From: Planctomycetaceae bacterium | Lineage (GTDB): Bacteria > Planctomycetota > Planctomycetia > Pirellulales > UBA1268 | Assembly (NCBI GenBank): GCA_902629495.1 | Contig: CACORA010000016.1 | Coordinates: forward strand, 1 to 45,801 | Direction of reading: 5' to 3' | DNA length: 45,801 nucleotides | Shown: positions 26,158-33,463 of the stretch, piece by piece | Layout: each line of letters starts with the position of its first letter | Position numbering within the stretch: position 1 is the stretch's first letter | Made by a program: the position numbers and the translations under genes | Notes under the pieces: model-generated | Told to the model about the DNA's origin: nothing | Databases searched by the model: none | The model's input: the letters and a program-made list of their open reading frames with translations, nothing else

Positions 26158-26630
26158 TTGATTTGTCCATCTACTCATTTGATATTTCATTGCATGGGTT
26201 TTCATCACAGCATGAGAAGGAGAGCCAGTTTCAAGATGCTTGGGGAACATGGTCAGTTCTTCACATCTCTCAAGCATCATTGTCTCGACCACTGGACATC
26301 ACCTTTGATGATGCTGTTGAGAACTTGTCACAATTGAATCGTATGTTTGTTGAACTTGATGGCTCTTTTCTCTGGTCCAACAAGCATCCGTCTCACTCCT
26401 GGCAGATTGACGGCAACATCTTTGAACAAGACAACAAGGTCCTTTTTGTTGAACTCAAAGGGATGTGCATTCCATCAGCATTCGACGACCTACTGACTTG
26501 CTTTGGTTGGCCCAAGGAAACAATCGTATTTCAGCTCACTCGACCCTCGGTTTTTCTTCACGAACACGAGTTTCGCCGACATGCGTCAACTCGGGGGGGA
26601 GTTGAACTTGGGCAAAATATACGGCTATAA
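26154..26630 (+). CDS. Conserved-looking protein of unknown function
   Basis: A 158-residue soluble protein that I do not recognise as a named family. It starts in an ATGA overlap with cutA, which supports it being real and co-expressed. The sequence has regular strand and helix alternation: a middle segment with FVELDGSFLWSN, WQIDGNIFEQDNKVLFVELK and then CIPSAFDDLLTCFGWPKETI, and a basic C-terminal HEHEFRRHA. No signal peptide, membrane helix or catalytic motif is evident. A G7 run occurs near its 3' end. The coupling suggests a shared role with CutA, but no function can be assigned. Confidence 0.65.
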   Translation: MIDLSIYSFDISLHGFSSQHEKESQFQDAWGTWSVLHISQASLSRPLDITFDDAVENLSQLNRMFVELDGSFLWSNKHPSHSWQIDGNIFEQDNKVLFVELKGMCIPSAFDDLLTCFGWPKETIVFQLTRPSVFLHEHEFRRHASTRGGVELGQNIRL

Positions 26631-26636
26631 ATTTAG

Positions 26637-26651
26637 AACTTCCGGGAAGTT
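26637..26651. repeat. 15-base perfect palindrome between genes
   Basis: AACTTCC-G-GGAAGTT begins 6 bases after the stop of the unknown protein and lies about 70 bases before the TPR gene start. The centre is too tight for a full hairpin, but AACTT/AAGTT with a 5-base loop can fold. It may be an operator or a weak terminator. Confidence 0.3.
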
Positions 26652-26721
26652 TTGAGGCTTGCACTTCATGTCACAGCATCACAGCGCATATTATGTCGAT
26701 GTATTAAAAAGGAGTACCACC

Positions 26722-27432
26722 ATGCGGAAGTCCATCATCAACCAACTTTCAAGTCTTGTGACTTGCTTAATCATTTTTTCTACTCTGGGCACATGTGCTA
26801 TGGGGCAAGACCATGCCATTCTTGCTTCAGCGTATGGGAGAGGTGTTCACGCGTACAACTCCGGAGACTTTCAACGCAGTTATGACGAACTCACAAATGC
26901 GATTGAAGCAGGAACACACGATCCACGGTCATTCTATTTTCGTGGACTCTCGGCATTAAGGCTTGGAAGACCTGAAGAAGCCAATGCTGATTTTCAAGCA
27001 GGCGCTGATGCAGAAGTGGCAGGTCGAGGAAACTGGCCCGTTGGACGATCACTTGAAAGGATTCAAGGAGAGCCTCGACTTGTCCTAGAAAAATATCGAC
27101 GGCAGGCTCGAATGGAAGTGTTATCTCAGCGACGGGCCGCTATCATTCGACATTACTCACAAGTTGAGGCTGCTCGACCTGAGGTTCAACGACAAAAACG
27201 TCCAGATAATCTTCCCACCCTTGCAACTCCCGACAAACCATCGGCACCACCTCCAACCAAACAAGACGCACCCACGCCACCTCCACAGGTGCCCGATGAA
27301 AAGAATGCGGATGATCCGAAGCCAGCAGAAATGGCTGATGATCCATTCACACAAGATCAAGCCCCAGAGGCTTCGAAAAAAACAGATGATCCATTTGGGG
27401 ATCCATTTGGAGATGATGCATTGTTTAAGTGA
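26722..27432 (+). CDS. Secreted TPR-like protein with acidic DPF-repeat tail
   Basis: A 236-residue protein. It opens with a signal peptide (IINQLSSLVTCLIIFSTLGT, cleaved near AMGQ). Two tetratricopeptide-like helical hairpins follow (about 30-100; YGRGVHAYNSGDFQRSYDEL and FRGLSALRLGRPEEANADF). Then come a charged helical stretch and a disordered Pro-rich tail with repeated DDPF and DPFGD units at the end. The start at 26722 follows a strong AAAAAGGAG (26706-26714); the frame is open to 26659 but those residues precede the signal peptide. TPR domains bind partner proteins, so an adaptor role outside the cytoplasm is likely. It converges on the DUF423 gene with a 16-base gap. Confidence 0.8.
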   Translation: MRKSIINQLSSLVTCLIIFSTLGTCAMGQDHAILASAYGRGVHAYNSGDFQRSYDELTNAIEAGTHDPRSFYFRGLSALRLGRPEEANADFQAGADAEVAGRGNWPVGRSLERIQGEPRLVLEKYRRQARMEVLSQRRAAIIRHYSQVEAARPEVQRQKRPDNLPTLATPDKPSAPPPTKQDAPTPPPQVPDEKNADDPKPAEMADDPFTQDQAPEASKKTDDPFGDPFGDDALFK

Positions 27433-27444
27433 TACAACATTGTT

Positions 27445-27468
27445 GGCTTCATGAGTCTTCTTGAAGCC
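27445..27468. terminator. Stem-loop at convergent gene ends
   Basis: GGCTTCA (27445-27451) and TGAAGCC (27462-27468) form a perfect 7-base stem with a 10-base loop. It sits where the TPR gene (+) and the DUF423 gene (-) meet and covers the DUF423 stop. It could serve both directions, though neither side has a T-tract. Confidence 0.4.
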
Positions 27469-27841
27469 TCAAAGCACTTAAGGCAAGGCAGATCCAACCA
27501 ACGATCAAGAGCACTCCTCCAACTGGAACGATGGCTCCAAGTTGCTTGATATTGGTGAGTGAAAGCACGCCAAGAAAACCACTAAATACGATGGTACCTA
27601 AAAGAAAACACCAACCAGCCACGTGAAGGTTTCGACGGCACCGATGCGAATGCGGTAAGGCACAGGCAATCGCAACAACGAGAATCACCATGGCATGGAA
27701 AAGACAATAACGTACAGACGTCTCCCAATTGTGTGCCTGGCCGTTGGCATTCAGAAGTGAAGCCAGTCCATGGGCTCCAAAGGATCCTGCAGTCACTCCA
27801 ATACCACCAAGCACCGATCCTGAGAAAAGCCAGAACCTCAT
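27449..27841 (-). CDS. DUF423 small membrane protein
   Basis: A 130-residue protein with four predicted membrane helices: about 2-24 (LFSGSVLGGIGVTAGSFGAHGL), 45-62, 73-94 (AGWCFLLGTIVFSGFLGVLS) and 102-122. The GAHGL motif after helix one and the CLFHAMVILV and GTIVFSGFLGVL segments are typical of the DUF423 (YgdD-like) family, whose function is not known. I chose the Met at 27841, preceded by GAGAGG 7 bases upstream; an ATG 21 bases further up overlaps the secretin gene. Only one base separates it from the secretin stop, so the two are probably co-transcribed and coupled. Nothing links it specifically to secretion. Confidence 0.9.
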   Translation of the reverse strand: MRFWLFSGSVLGGIGVTAGSFGAHGLASLLNANGQAHNWETSVRYCLFHAMVILVVAIACALPHSHRCRRNLHVAGWCFLLGTIVFSGFLGVLSLTNIKQLGAIVPVGGVLLIVGWICLALSALRLQEDS

Positions 27842-27842
27842 G

Positions 27843-30737
27843 TTACGGCCTCTCGGATCCAAGGAGTTTCTCCTCTTCCTCTTCCTGAATAATGATTCTC
27901 GGCGTCACCATAAGCATGAGCGACTCTGTCGTACGACCGATACCAACATTTTTGAAAAGTCTGTTGATATAGGGGATTTTGCTGAGAATGGGAACACCGT
28001 ATTCGTTGCGGCCTTCACGCTGACGCTTGATTCCACCCATTAGGACTGTCCCACCATCAGGAACACTTACCGTTGTTGTAACTGTCGTCGTAATTAATTC
28101 TGGTTGTTGAATTGTCGTACCATTCGAAAGGACTTCTCGCTCCTGTTCATTTCGTTGATTCGTATCGACTCCAGCCTCCACATCAACGATTCCGCCAGTG
28201 TCTCCAACAAGACCGGATTTCTCATCAGAGCTTTTTGACCGTGTCGAACGTGAACCCTCAAACTGGAACTCCTCAACTTTTCCAATCGTGGAAAAGAAAG
28301 GAACCAGTGTCAGCCTTACGAAACGCCTGTCACTTGACACGACAGCCTGAACATTGACGGACGTGCCTTCGGACAAGACTGTAATAACCGGTTGTTGAGC
28401 AGCCGCAAAATCTCCAACGACTGGAACAACACTCGTCACAAATGGCCGCTGTCGAACGTCATTGATGGTTGCATTTTGACCGTTGAACAGCGTGACTTTC
28501 GGGGCCTGCATAACATTGCTTCGCGTATTTCCTTGAGCCGCTTGAATGAGGAAATATGCTTCAATGTCTGAGAGTATCGCAAACCCAAAGGTCGCTGCGG
28601 ACAGGCTCGGGTCTTGTAAACCTGGCAGTACGACAGGAGCCTGGCCATAACTGTTCTGTCGAAAAGGTATTGAAAAGAAACTCGGAAGGGCGTTTGCAAT
28701 GCTGTTTCCCTGATTGGCTACCTGATTGGCGACTCCCTGATTACCACCTTGTTGCGATCCTCCCTGATTGATCTGCCCTCCACCCCCTTGTTGACCGCCC
28801 TGCCCTCCGCCTGGAGACATCGCAACTCCTGGATTCCCCGCATTATCGAGGCCAATCAACTGCGAGGGTCCGCCAGGTTGCGGAGTAATTCCAAATTGAC
28901 TTGGATAATTCGAGCCCGTTGTCGTTGGTACCGCTGTCATGTTTAGCGGGTCATTGACACTATTTTGAATGTTGAAATCAAAATCGACTCCAATCCGCTC
29001 AAAAAAAGTGTCGTTTAACGAAATAAATCGTACTTCGATAGTTACCTGAAGATCTTGGAGACGACGAAGCTGATCAAGAAGTTCTGCGATCTGGTCATGA
29101 ACGTCTTGTGTTTGACTGACCACGAGGCTGAGATTTGTTGTAAAAGGACTCATCGTGCCGGGACCACCGACTGCTGACCATGTTGTTGGTTCAATAGTGT
29201 CTTGAATCAGTTGCATGAGTTGCCCAAAGTCCGCCTGACCTCCACCTGCAGCACCTGCTCCAAACGGCATACCGAGAGCGTTCCCTGATCCTGTGGTTGG
29301 TCCAGCACCAGGGAATTCTCCTTGAAATTGAGCCAACGCATTCGGATCAACGGATTGATAACTTGTATTTCGAACAGCATTCACACCAGCAGGGACCGGT
29401 CCTGTTTGCACTGATAATCCAGCCTGAGCCCTTGAAATACGTGAATAGCCTTCATCCAGTGCTCCCGAAATCCCAAAACCTTCTCCTGAAAAATTAGGAA
29501 TAGGAACAACGAGATCCGCAACCTGATAGGTAACGCTGAAAACCTTCCCTCTGGCAATTCTTGGACTCGTTACCTTGAGGACTTCATCCCGAATCGTATA
29601 GTCGAGATTAAGTGGTTCGAGGATCAACTTCAGAGCACTCTTGAGTGAAATCTCCTGATCAAGATTGATGGTCACGGGAGTATCACTTCGAACACTCTCA
29701 CCATCAAGCCCGAGATTATCAATATGCAATGGGACATCGGCTTGTTTCGTGAGATCATAAAGAACGGCAGTAAGCGGCTGCTCCTGAAACGATGCCTTGA
29801 TAGGCATTGATAGTTTTTTTTCAATGAGTTTTTCGGCTTCGGAAAGCGCCGTGCGACCTTCTGCCATCAGTCGGGCGCGGGTTTTTGTGAGATCCTCCCA
29901 GTCTTTTGTATCTGGAAATGCAAATGGTCCAACAAAAGGTACACTTCCTCTTGCGGCATCTTCTAGATCATCCAGAAACCCGGTGGCTTTACTGCCTCCG
30001 ATGGAACGTTGGGAAGCTAACCGACGTACAATCCTGCTTTGCGAAAGGAGTTGTCTGACAACTGCGTTATCGGGCGCCAACTGTGCTGCTTTTTTGGCAA
30101 TGACCTCAGCTTCTGGATAACGTTGCTCATCAACGAGCGTATTGTACTCCTCCACCAGCATTGCGAGTCGCTGATCAACCTCCACACGCTTTGCCCGCTC
30201 ACGGTCAATTTGTGACTCGATAGCGGCATTTTGGCGATCGAGAGCCAACTCGGACATGCGTTTCCCAGTAGATTCTTCAATGTCTCGACGTGTTCTCTCG
30301 ATTCTTTTCTTAAACTGACTCTTCACCGTTTCCGAAATATCTGATGAATCAACTGTCACAATCATCGCTTCAATAAGCGTCAGTGCCTCTGAAGGATTTT
30401 GTTGTGCTAACCGCCGTGCCTCCAGTTGACGGGCCGCCACAAGCGCTGAAAGCTTCGCTAATTCCACATCAGGCCCGACTTTGGACGATTCAGGTGACGT
30501 CGGTATGTCTTTGACGCTTTTGTCTTGAGTTCCGGAAGTTGGCGGCGGCGGCTCAGTCGCCTGTTCCATCACCTTTCTGGCTTTTACTGCATCATCTTGT
30601 AAGGCATCATCATTGGTTGCTGAGTCGTCTGCAGCCATTAGTGGTGTACCAACGACTGCAAGAACAGCGATTTGCCAGGCCACGCAACATGCCACACGAT
30701 AGGCGATTGACATGTGGGCGTGAGTATTGACGGTCAT
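27843..30737 (-). CDS. Secretin (type II/III secretion pore) family protein
   Basis: A 964-residue outer-membrane pore protein. A signal peptide (about 12-35) is followed by an Asp/Pro-rich stretch and a long charged helical region (about 90-310, probably coiled-coil with a TPR-like part near 195-230). An STN-like domain comes next (about 312-395; PVTINLDQEISLKSALKLIL). Then come N-type domains (about 530-590, VVSQTQDVHDQIAELLDQLR), a Gly/Gln-rich insertion (642-677) and the secretin barrel (about 700-950). The barrel ends with VPDGGTVLMGGIKRQREG, VPILSKIPYINRLF and MLMVTPRIIIQE, which are secretin hallmarks. ATG 30737 follows AAGGAT. No GspE, F or G-type genes lie nearby, so what passes through it is unknown. 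It resembles the orphan secretins of planctomycetes. Confidence 0.88.
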   Translation of the reverse strand: MTVNTHAHMSIAYRVACCVAWQIAVLAVVGTPLMAADDSATNDDALQDDAVKARKVMEQATEPPPPTSGTQDKSVKDIPTSPESSKVGPDVELAKLSALVAARQLEARRLAQQNPSEALTLIEAMIVTVDSSDISETVKSQFKKRIERTRRDIEESTGKRMSELALDRQNAAIESQIDRERAKRVEVDQRLAMLVEEYNTLVDEQRYPEAEVIAKKAAQLAPDNAVVRQLLSQSRIVRRLASQRSIGGSKATGFLDDLEDAARGSVPFVGPFAFPDTKDWEDLTKTRARLMAEGRTALSEAEKLIEKKLSMPIKASFQEQPLTAVLYDLTKQADVPLHIDNLGLDGESVRSDTPVTINLDQEISLKSALKLILEPLNLDYTIRDEVLKVTSPRIARGKVFSVTYQVADLVVPIPNFSGEGFGISGALDEGYSRISRAQAGLSVQTGPVPAGVNAVRNTSYQSVDPNALAQFQGEFPGAGPTTGSGNALGMPFGAGAAGGGQADFGQLMQLIQDTIEPTTWSAVGGPGTMSPFTTNLSLVVSQTQDVHDQIAELLDQLRRLQDLQVTIEVRFISLNDTFFERIGVDFDFNIQNSVNDPLNMTAVPTTTGSNYPSQFGITPQPGGPSQLIGLDNAGNPGVAMSPGGGQGGQQGGGGQINQGGSQQGGNQGVANQVANQGNSIANALPSFFSIPFRQNSYGQAPVVLPGLQDPSLSAATFGFAILSDIEAYFLIQAAQGNTRSNVMQAPKVTLFNGQNATINDVRQRPFVTSVVPVVGDFAAAQQPVITVLSEGTSVNVQAVVSSDRRFVRLTLVPFFSTIGKVEEFQFEGSRSTRSKSSDEKSGLVGDTGGIVDVEAGVDTNQRNEQEREVLSNGTTIQQPELITTTVTTTVSVPDGGTVLMGGIKRQREGRNEYGVPILSKIPYINRLFKNVGIGRTTESLMLMVTPRIIIQEEEEEKLLGSERP
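28709..28815 (-). repeat. Gly/Gln/Asn-rich low-complexity stretch in secretin gene
   Basis: Residues about 642-677 of the secretin are almost entirely Gly, Gln, Asn and Ser (GGGQGGQQGGGGQINQGG and onward). The DNA shows imperfect repeats of CTGATTGGC/CTGATTACC. It is probably a flexible loop and a site prone to length change. Confidence 0.5.
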
Positions 30738-30789
30738 GCTTAATATCCTTCAGTCGCAGACGAGCGAGACATGAAGGGGAGAAGTAGCG

Positions 30790-30825
30790 GCAAGCACTTG
30801 CTCAGGTCAAGGCCACAGGGTGGCC
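30790..30825 (-). other. Two adjacent hairpins before the secretin gene
   Basis: GGCCAC-AGG-GTGGCC (30811-30825) is a perfect 6-base stem with a 3-base loop. GCAAG-CA-CTTGC (30790-30801) is a second palindrome 9 bases away. Both lie in the 182-base gap between two minus-strand genes, about 55-90 bases before the secretin start. They might end the upstream transcript or shape the secretin leader; no T-tract follows. A 9-base tandem repeat (CTTCCTAAC twice, 30844-30860) lies just beyond. Confidence 0.35.
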
Positions 30826-30919
30826 GTTTCCCATTTCACAAGACTTCCTAACCTTCCTAAGCCACGAAAATGTGCTCCTCAAACAACCTCAACACCATGG
30901 ACAATCAAATTTGAGGTTT

Positions 30920-32479
30920 TCAGGCCTGCACAATATCTCGCTTTCTTGCGAGCATTCGCTCAATTGTGTCGACAAGCTGGTCAATCCTAAATGGCTTAAA
31001 GAGCACAAGATCCACCCCAGCCTGGCGAGCTTTTACAATTGAATGGCCGGGGTCATAACCAAATCCTGTCATCAGTATGAGTGGGACAGGTAATTTTGTT
31101 GATTCGCAGGTTGTGTCGATTAACTGCTGCAACCGCAACAACAACTGGTATCCACTCATATCCGGAAGCCTTATATCAGCAATAATGACGTCATAAGGCT
31201 CATCACCACAGGCACGCACCATCGAAGCTGCTTCAGCTCCATCTCGAGCAGTCTCAACAGTGCAGCCATAACGCTCCAAAAGGGAATGCGCGGCAACACG
31301 CACCTGCTCATCAGCATCGGCAACAAGAATGCGACGCCCGATGAGCCTGCTTTTTTGCTCTCCAAGTCGAATTTGAGTATGGGCCGAGCTGGGGGCCATT
31401 TTTTGACCCACTTTTTGAATCACTAATTTAATATCACGTGCGTTGTGAAGAATTCTCCGAATGCGCGCGACGACATCACTATCGTGACCTATATATTTCT
31501 CCATCACTCCGACAGCATCATTGAGAATATCATCGACTGGTAAGGCAACTGCTCCGTGGATTGCCTCAATACTTTCTGCCGCTGTGGTCGCTTTTTCAGC
31601 AACAAGCAGTTCGAGGGTATTCAGAGCGGCGGCCACATCTCGTGAAAAAATTTCTAGAAACTGAAGGTCGGTTGCTGTAAATCCATCAGTCTCTGGAGTT
31701 TCAACATTGAATGTCCCGATCACTTGATCATGCATCACAAGCGGTACGGTCATGGAGCTTTTTGCTCCCTTGCAACCCTCGAGATAGAGCGGATCCTTCG
31801 TTGTATCGCGACAACTGTAACTCTTGCCCGTAGCGGCAACCCATCCTGTAACTCCATTATTCTCCGCTTTCGCATAAAGCATTCGAGCCTCTGCTTCAGG
31901 CTGCATTCCTTCTGAAAGAAGCGTTTCCAAACGACCTGTCTTTTCGTCAAGCAGTCGGATTTCGAGAACATCAAATTGAAGCAAATCTCTCGAATAATGA
32001 ATGATGTTGCTTTTCAGTAATTCAATCCGCTCCGCAACAGTCATGTCAGCAAGCTCGGAGGGTGAAAGGTCATCCAAGGTCTGACCTGCCTGATAAATAG
32101 CAGCTCGCTTTTGTTGCTCCAAAATGGTGTGTGTAACATCACGAATTGTGATAATGAGCAACGTCTTGTCGGAAGTATCTTTTCCAAAAACCCCAACACT
32201 GAGATGAAAATATCGATTGTCAGTTGTTCGAAGTGTGAGCTCACTTGCTTCTTCATGTTCAAGCGCCAACTGAACGGAAGAAGCATCAATACCTTCAATC
32301 ACTTGATGTCCAAGAGCATCAAAAAGATCCAGACCATGAATCTCATTGTGGTCACACCATTGGTATAATCGCTGATTTGCCCATTGAATAACGCCTTGGT
32401 TGTCAATAAGTGCAACACCATCCGGCAGGCTCTCGAGCACCTGCGTGGCCTGTTTCAGCAATGGTTCCGGAACCGTCAC
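30920..32479 (-). CDS. PAS-GAF-receiver signalling protein with a kinase-like remnant
   Basis: A 519-residue cytoplasmic signalling protein. Domains in order: PAS (about 7-118, LESLPDGVALIDNQGVIQWAN), GAF (about 150-292, GVTGWVAATGKSYSC and SSMTVPLVMHDQVIGTFNVE), a helical stretch (300-365) and a receiver (383-510). The receiver has the acid pair Asp388/Asp390, phosphorylation site Asp435 (DVIIADIRLPDMSGY), Thr471 and Lys495, so it should be phosphorylated. The helical stretch resembles a histidine-kinase dimerisation domain: His308 is followed by two helices. But the usual Glu/Asp after the His is Gly, and no ATPase domain exists. It therefore depends on another kinase and perhaps relays phosphate. 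GTG start follows AAGGGGA by about 5 bases. It is divergent from sdhC. Confidence 0.85.
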   Translation of the reverse strand: MTVPEPLLKQATQVLESLPDGVALIDNQGVIQWANQRLYQWCDHNEIHGLDLFDALGHQVIEGIDASSVQLALEHEEASELTLRTTDNRYFHLSVGVFGKDTSDKTLLIITIRDVTHTILEQQKRAAIYQAGQTLDDLSPSELADMTVAERIELLKSNIIHYSRDLLQFDVLEIRLLDEKTGRLETLLSEGMQPEAEARMLYAKAENNGVTGWVAATGKSYSCRDTTKDPLYLEGCKGAKSSMTVPLVMHDQVIGTFNVETPETDGFTATDLQFLEIFSRDVAAALNTLELLVAEKATTAAESIEAIHGAVALPVDDILNDAVGVMEKYIGHDSDVVARIRRILHNARDIKLVIQKVGQKMAPSSAHTQIRLGEQKSRLIGRRILVADADEQVRVAAHSLLERYGCTVETARDGAEAASMVRACGDEPYDVIIADIRLPDMSGYQLLLRLQQLIDTTCESTKLPVPLILMTGFGYDPGHSIVKARQAGVDLVLFKPFRIDQLVDTIERMLARKRDIVQA

Positions 32480-32556
32480 AGGTCCCCTTTCTCTTGGGTT
32501 GAATAATCGTCAGAGTATAAATCTGTGTCATGGCACCGCCAAATGCAGGGTTGGCG

Positions 32557-32584
32557 TTGCCCGTGATTTTTATGGACCTATACT
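32557..32584 (+). promoter_or_regulatory. Candidate promoter for the sdh operon
   Basis: TTGCCC (32557-32562) and TATACT (32579-32584), 16 bases apart, form a plausible housekeeping promoter about 125 bases before sdhC. It lies in the divergent gap 32480-32710, where I see no gene. The -10 is good and the -35 moderate. Confidence 0.4.
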
Positions 32585-32710
32585 TATATTGCGGTTAGAT
32601 CGGTTCAATGGATCCTATTGTGCACTTATGGACCGGTCAAAACAGTTGCCACGGCGATGCGGATAAGACCGCCCGCCTCCCGTATAGATTGCTGCTTTAA
32701 GAGGCCTATT

Positions 32711-33460
32711 GTGAGCGAAAGTGAGTCTTCTTCATCATTTCTCGCCCGTAACCAATTTCTCATCTACCGGTTGTTTTCGCTGTCCGGTCTGATTCCAGTG
32801 GGAGCCTTTCTGACTGTCCACCTGCTGACCAATGCCTCAATTCTGGCTGGGCCCGGTAGTTTTCAATCACGAGTAGATCTGATTCACTCTCTCGGGCCTC
32901 TTCTTGTACCCATCGAGTGGCTCTTTATCTTTCTGCCTATTCTTTTCCATGCAACGGTTGGTTTCATTATTATTGCCAATGGACTCCCAAATGTTGGATC
33001 GTACCAGTACGTCAGCAATGTTCGATATACGCTCCAACGGGCGAGCGGCATGATTGCTTTTGCTTTTATTCTGTGGCATGTCTTGCAACTTCATTGGCTC
33101 GGCACTCCATTTGGTGGAGGGCAGTTTGACCCCCACCATGCTTCCAGTTCTGCTTCCCGCGCACTTCAACCAACTGTTTTCGCACTCTTGTATGCGATTG
33201 GTATTCTTTCAACTGTCTTCCATTTTTCAAATGGTCTTTGGACTCTTGGAATCACTTGGGGGCTTTGGACGAGCCCAGCTGCGATGCGGAGAGCCAATGC
33301 CATAAGTATTCTGATTGGCTTGCTCTTAGGTGGTGCAGGTCTTGGTGCGCTCGCGGGCATGCGCGCGACTGATCTCAAGGAAGCTGAAAAGACGGAGCTT
33401 CGAATGTATGAATTCAATAAAATGCGAGAAGGCAAAACAGCTATCCGGGAGGAGATTTAG
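32711..33460 (+). CDS. sdhC: Succinate dehydrogenase cytochrome b subunit (type B)
   Basis: A 249-residue inner-membrane protein with five predicted helices, as in the single large diheme anchor of type-B succinate:quinone reductases (Bacillus/Wolinella type). It anchors SdhAB and passes electrons to quinone. Helices fall near 19-38, 60-82, 97-125, 155-180 and 198-222. Candidate heme His residues are in VHLLTNAS, LFHATVGF, ILWHVLQLHW and TVFHFSNGLW. The family ending is typical: a short charged C-terminal tail. I set the start at GTG 32711 because AAGAGG (32699-32704) is 6 bases upstream; the frame extends to 32618 but with unlikely sequence. The next gene begins 3 bases after the stop, and no separate sdhD is needed for this type. 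Confidence 0.92.
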   Translation: MSESESSSSFLARNQFLIYRLFSLSGLIPVGAFLTVHLLTNASILAGPGSFQSRVDLIHSLGPLLVPIEWLFIFLPILFHATVGFIIIANGLPNVGSYQYVSNVRYTLQRASGMIAFAFILWHVLQLHWLGTPFGGGQFDPHHASSSASRALQPTVFALLYAIGILSTVFHFSNGLWTLGITWGLWTSPAAMRRANAISILIGLLLGGAGLGALAGMRATDLKEAEKTELRMYEFNKMREGKTAIREEI

Positions 33461-33463
33461 GAG

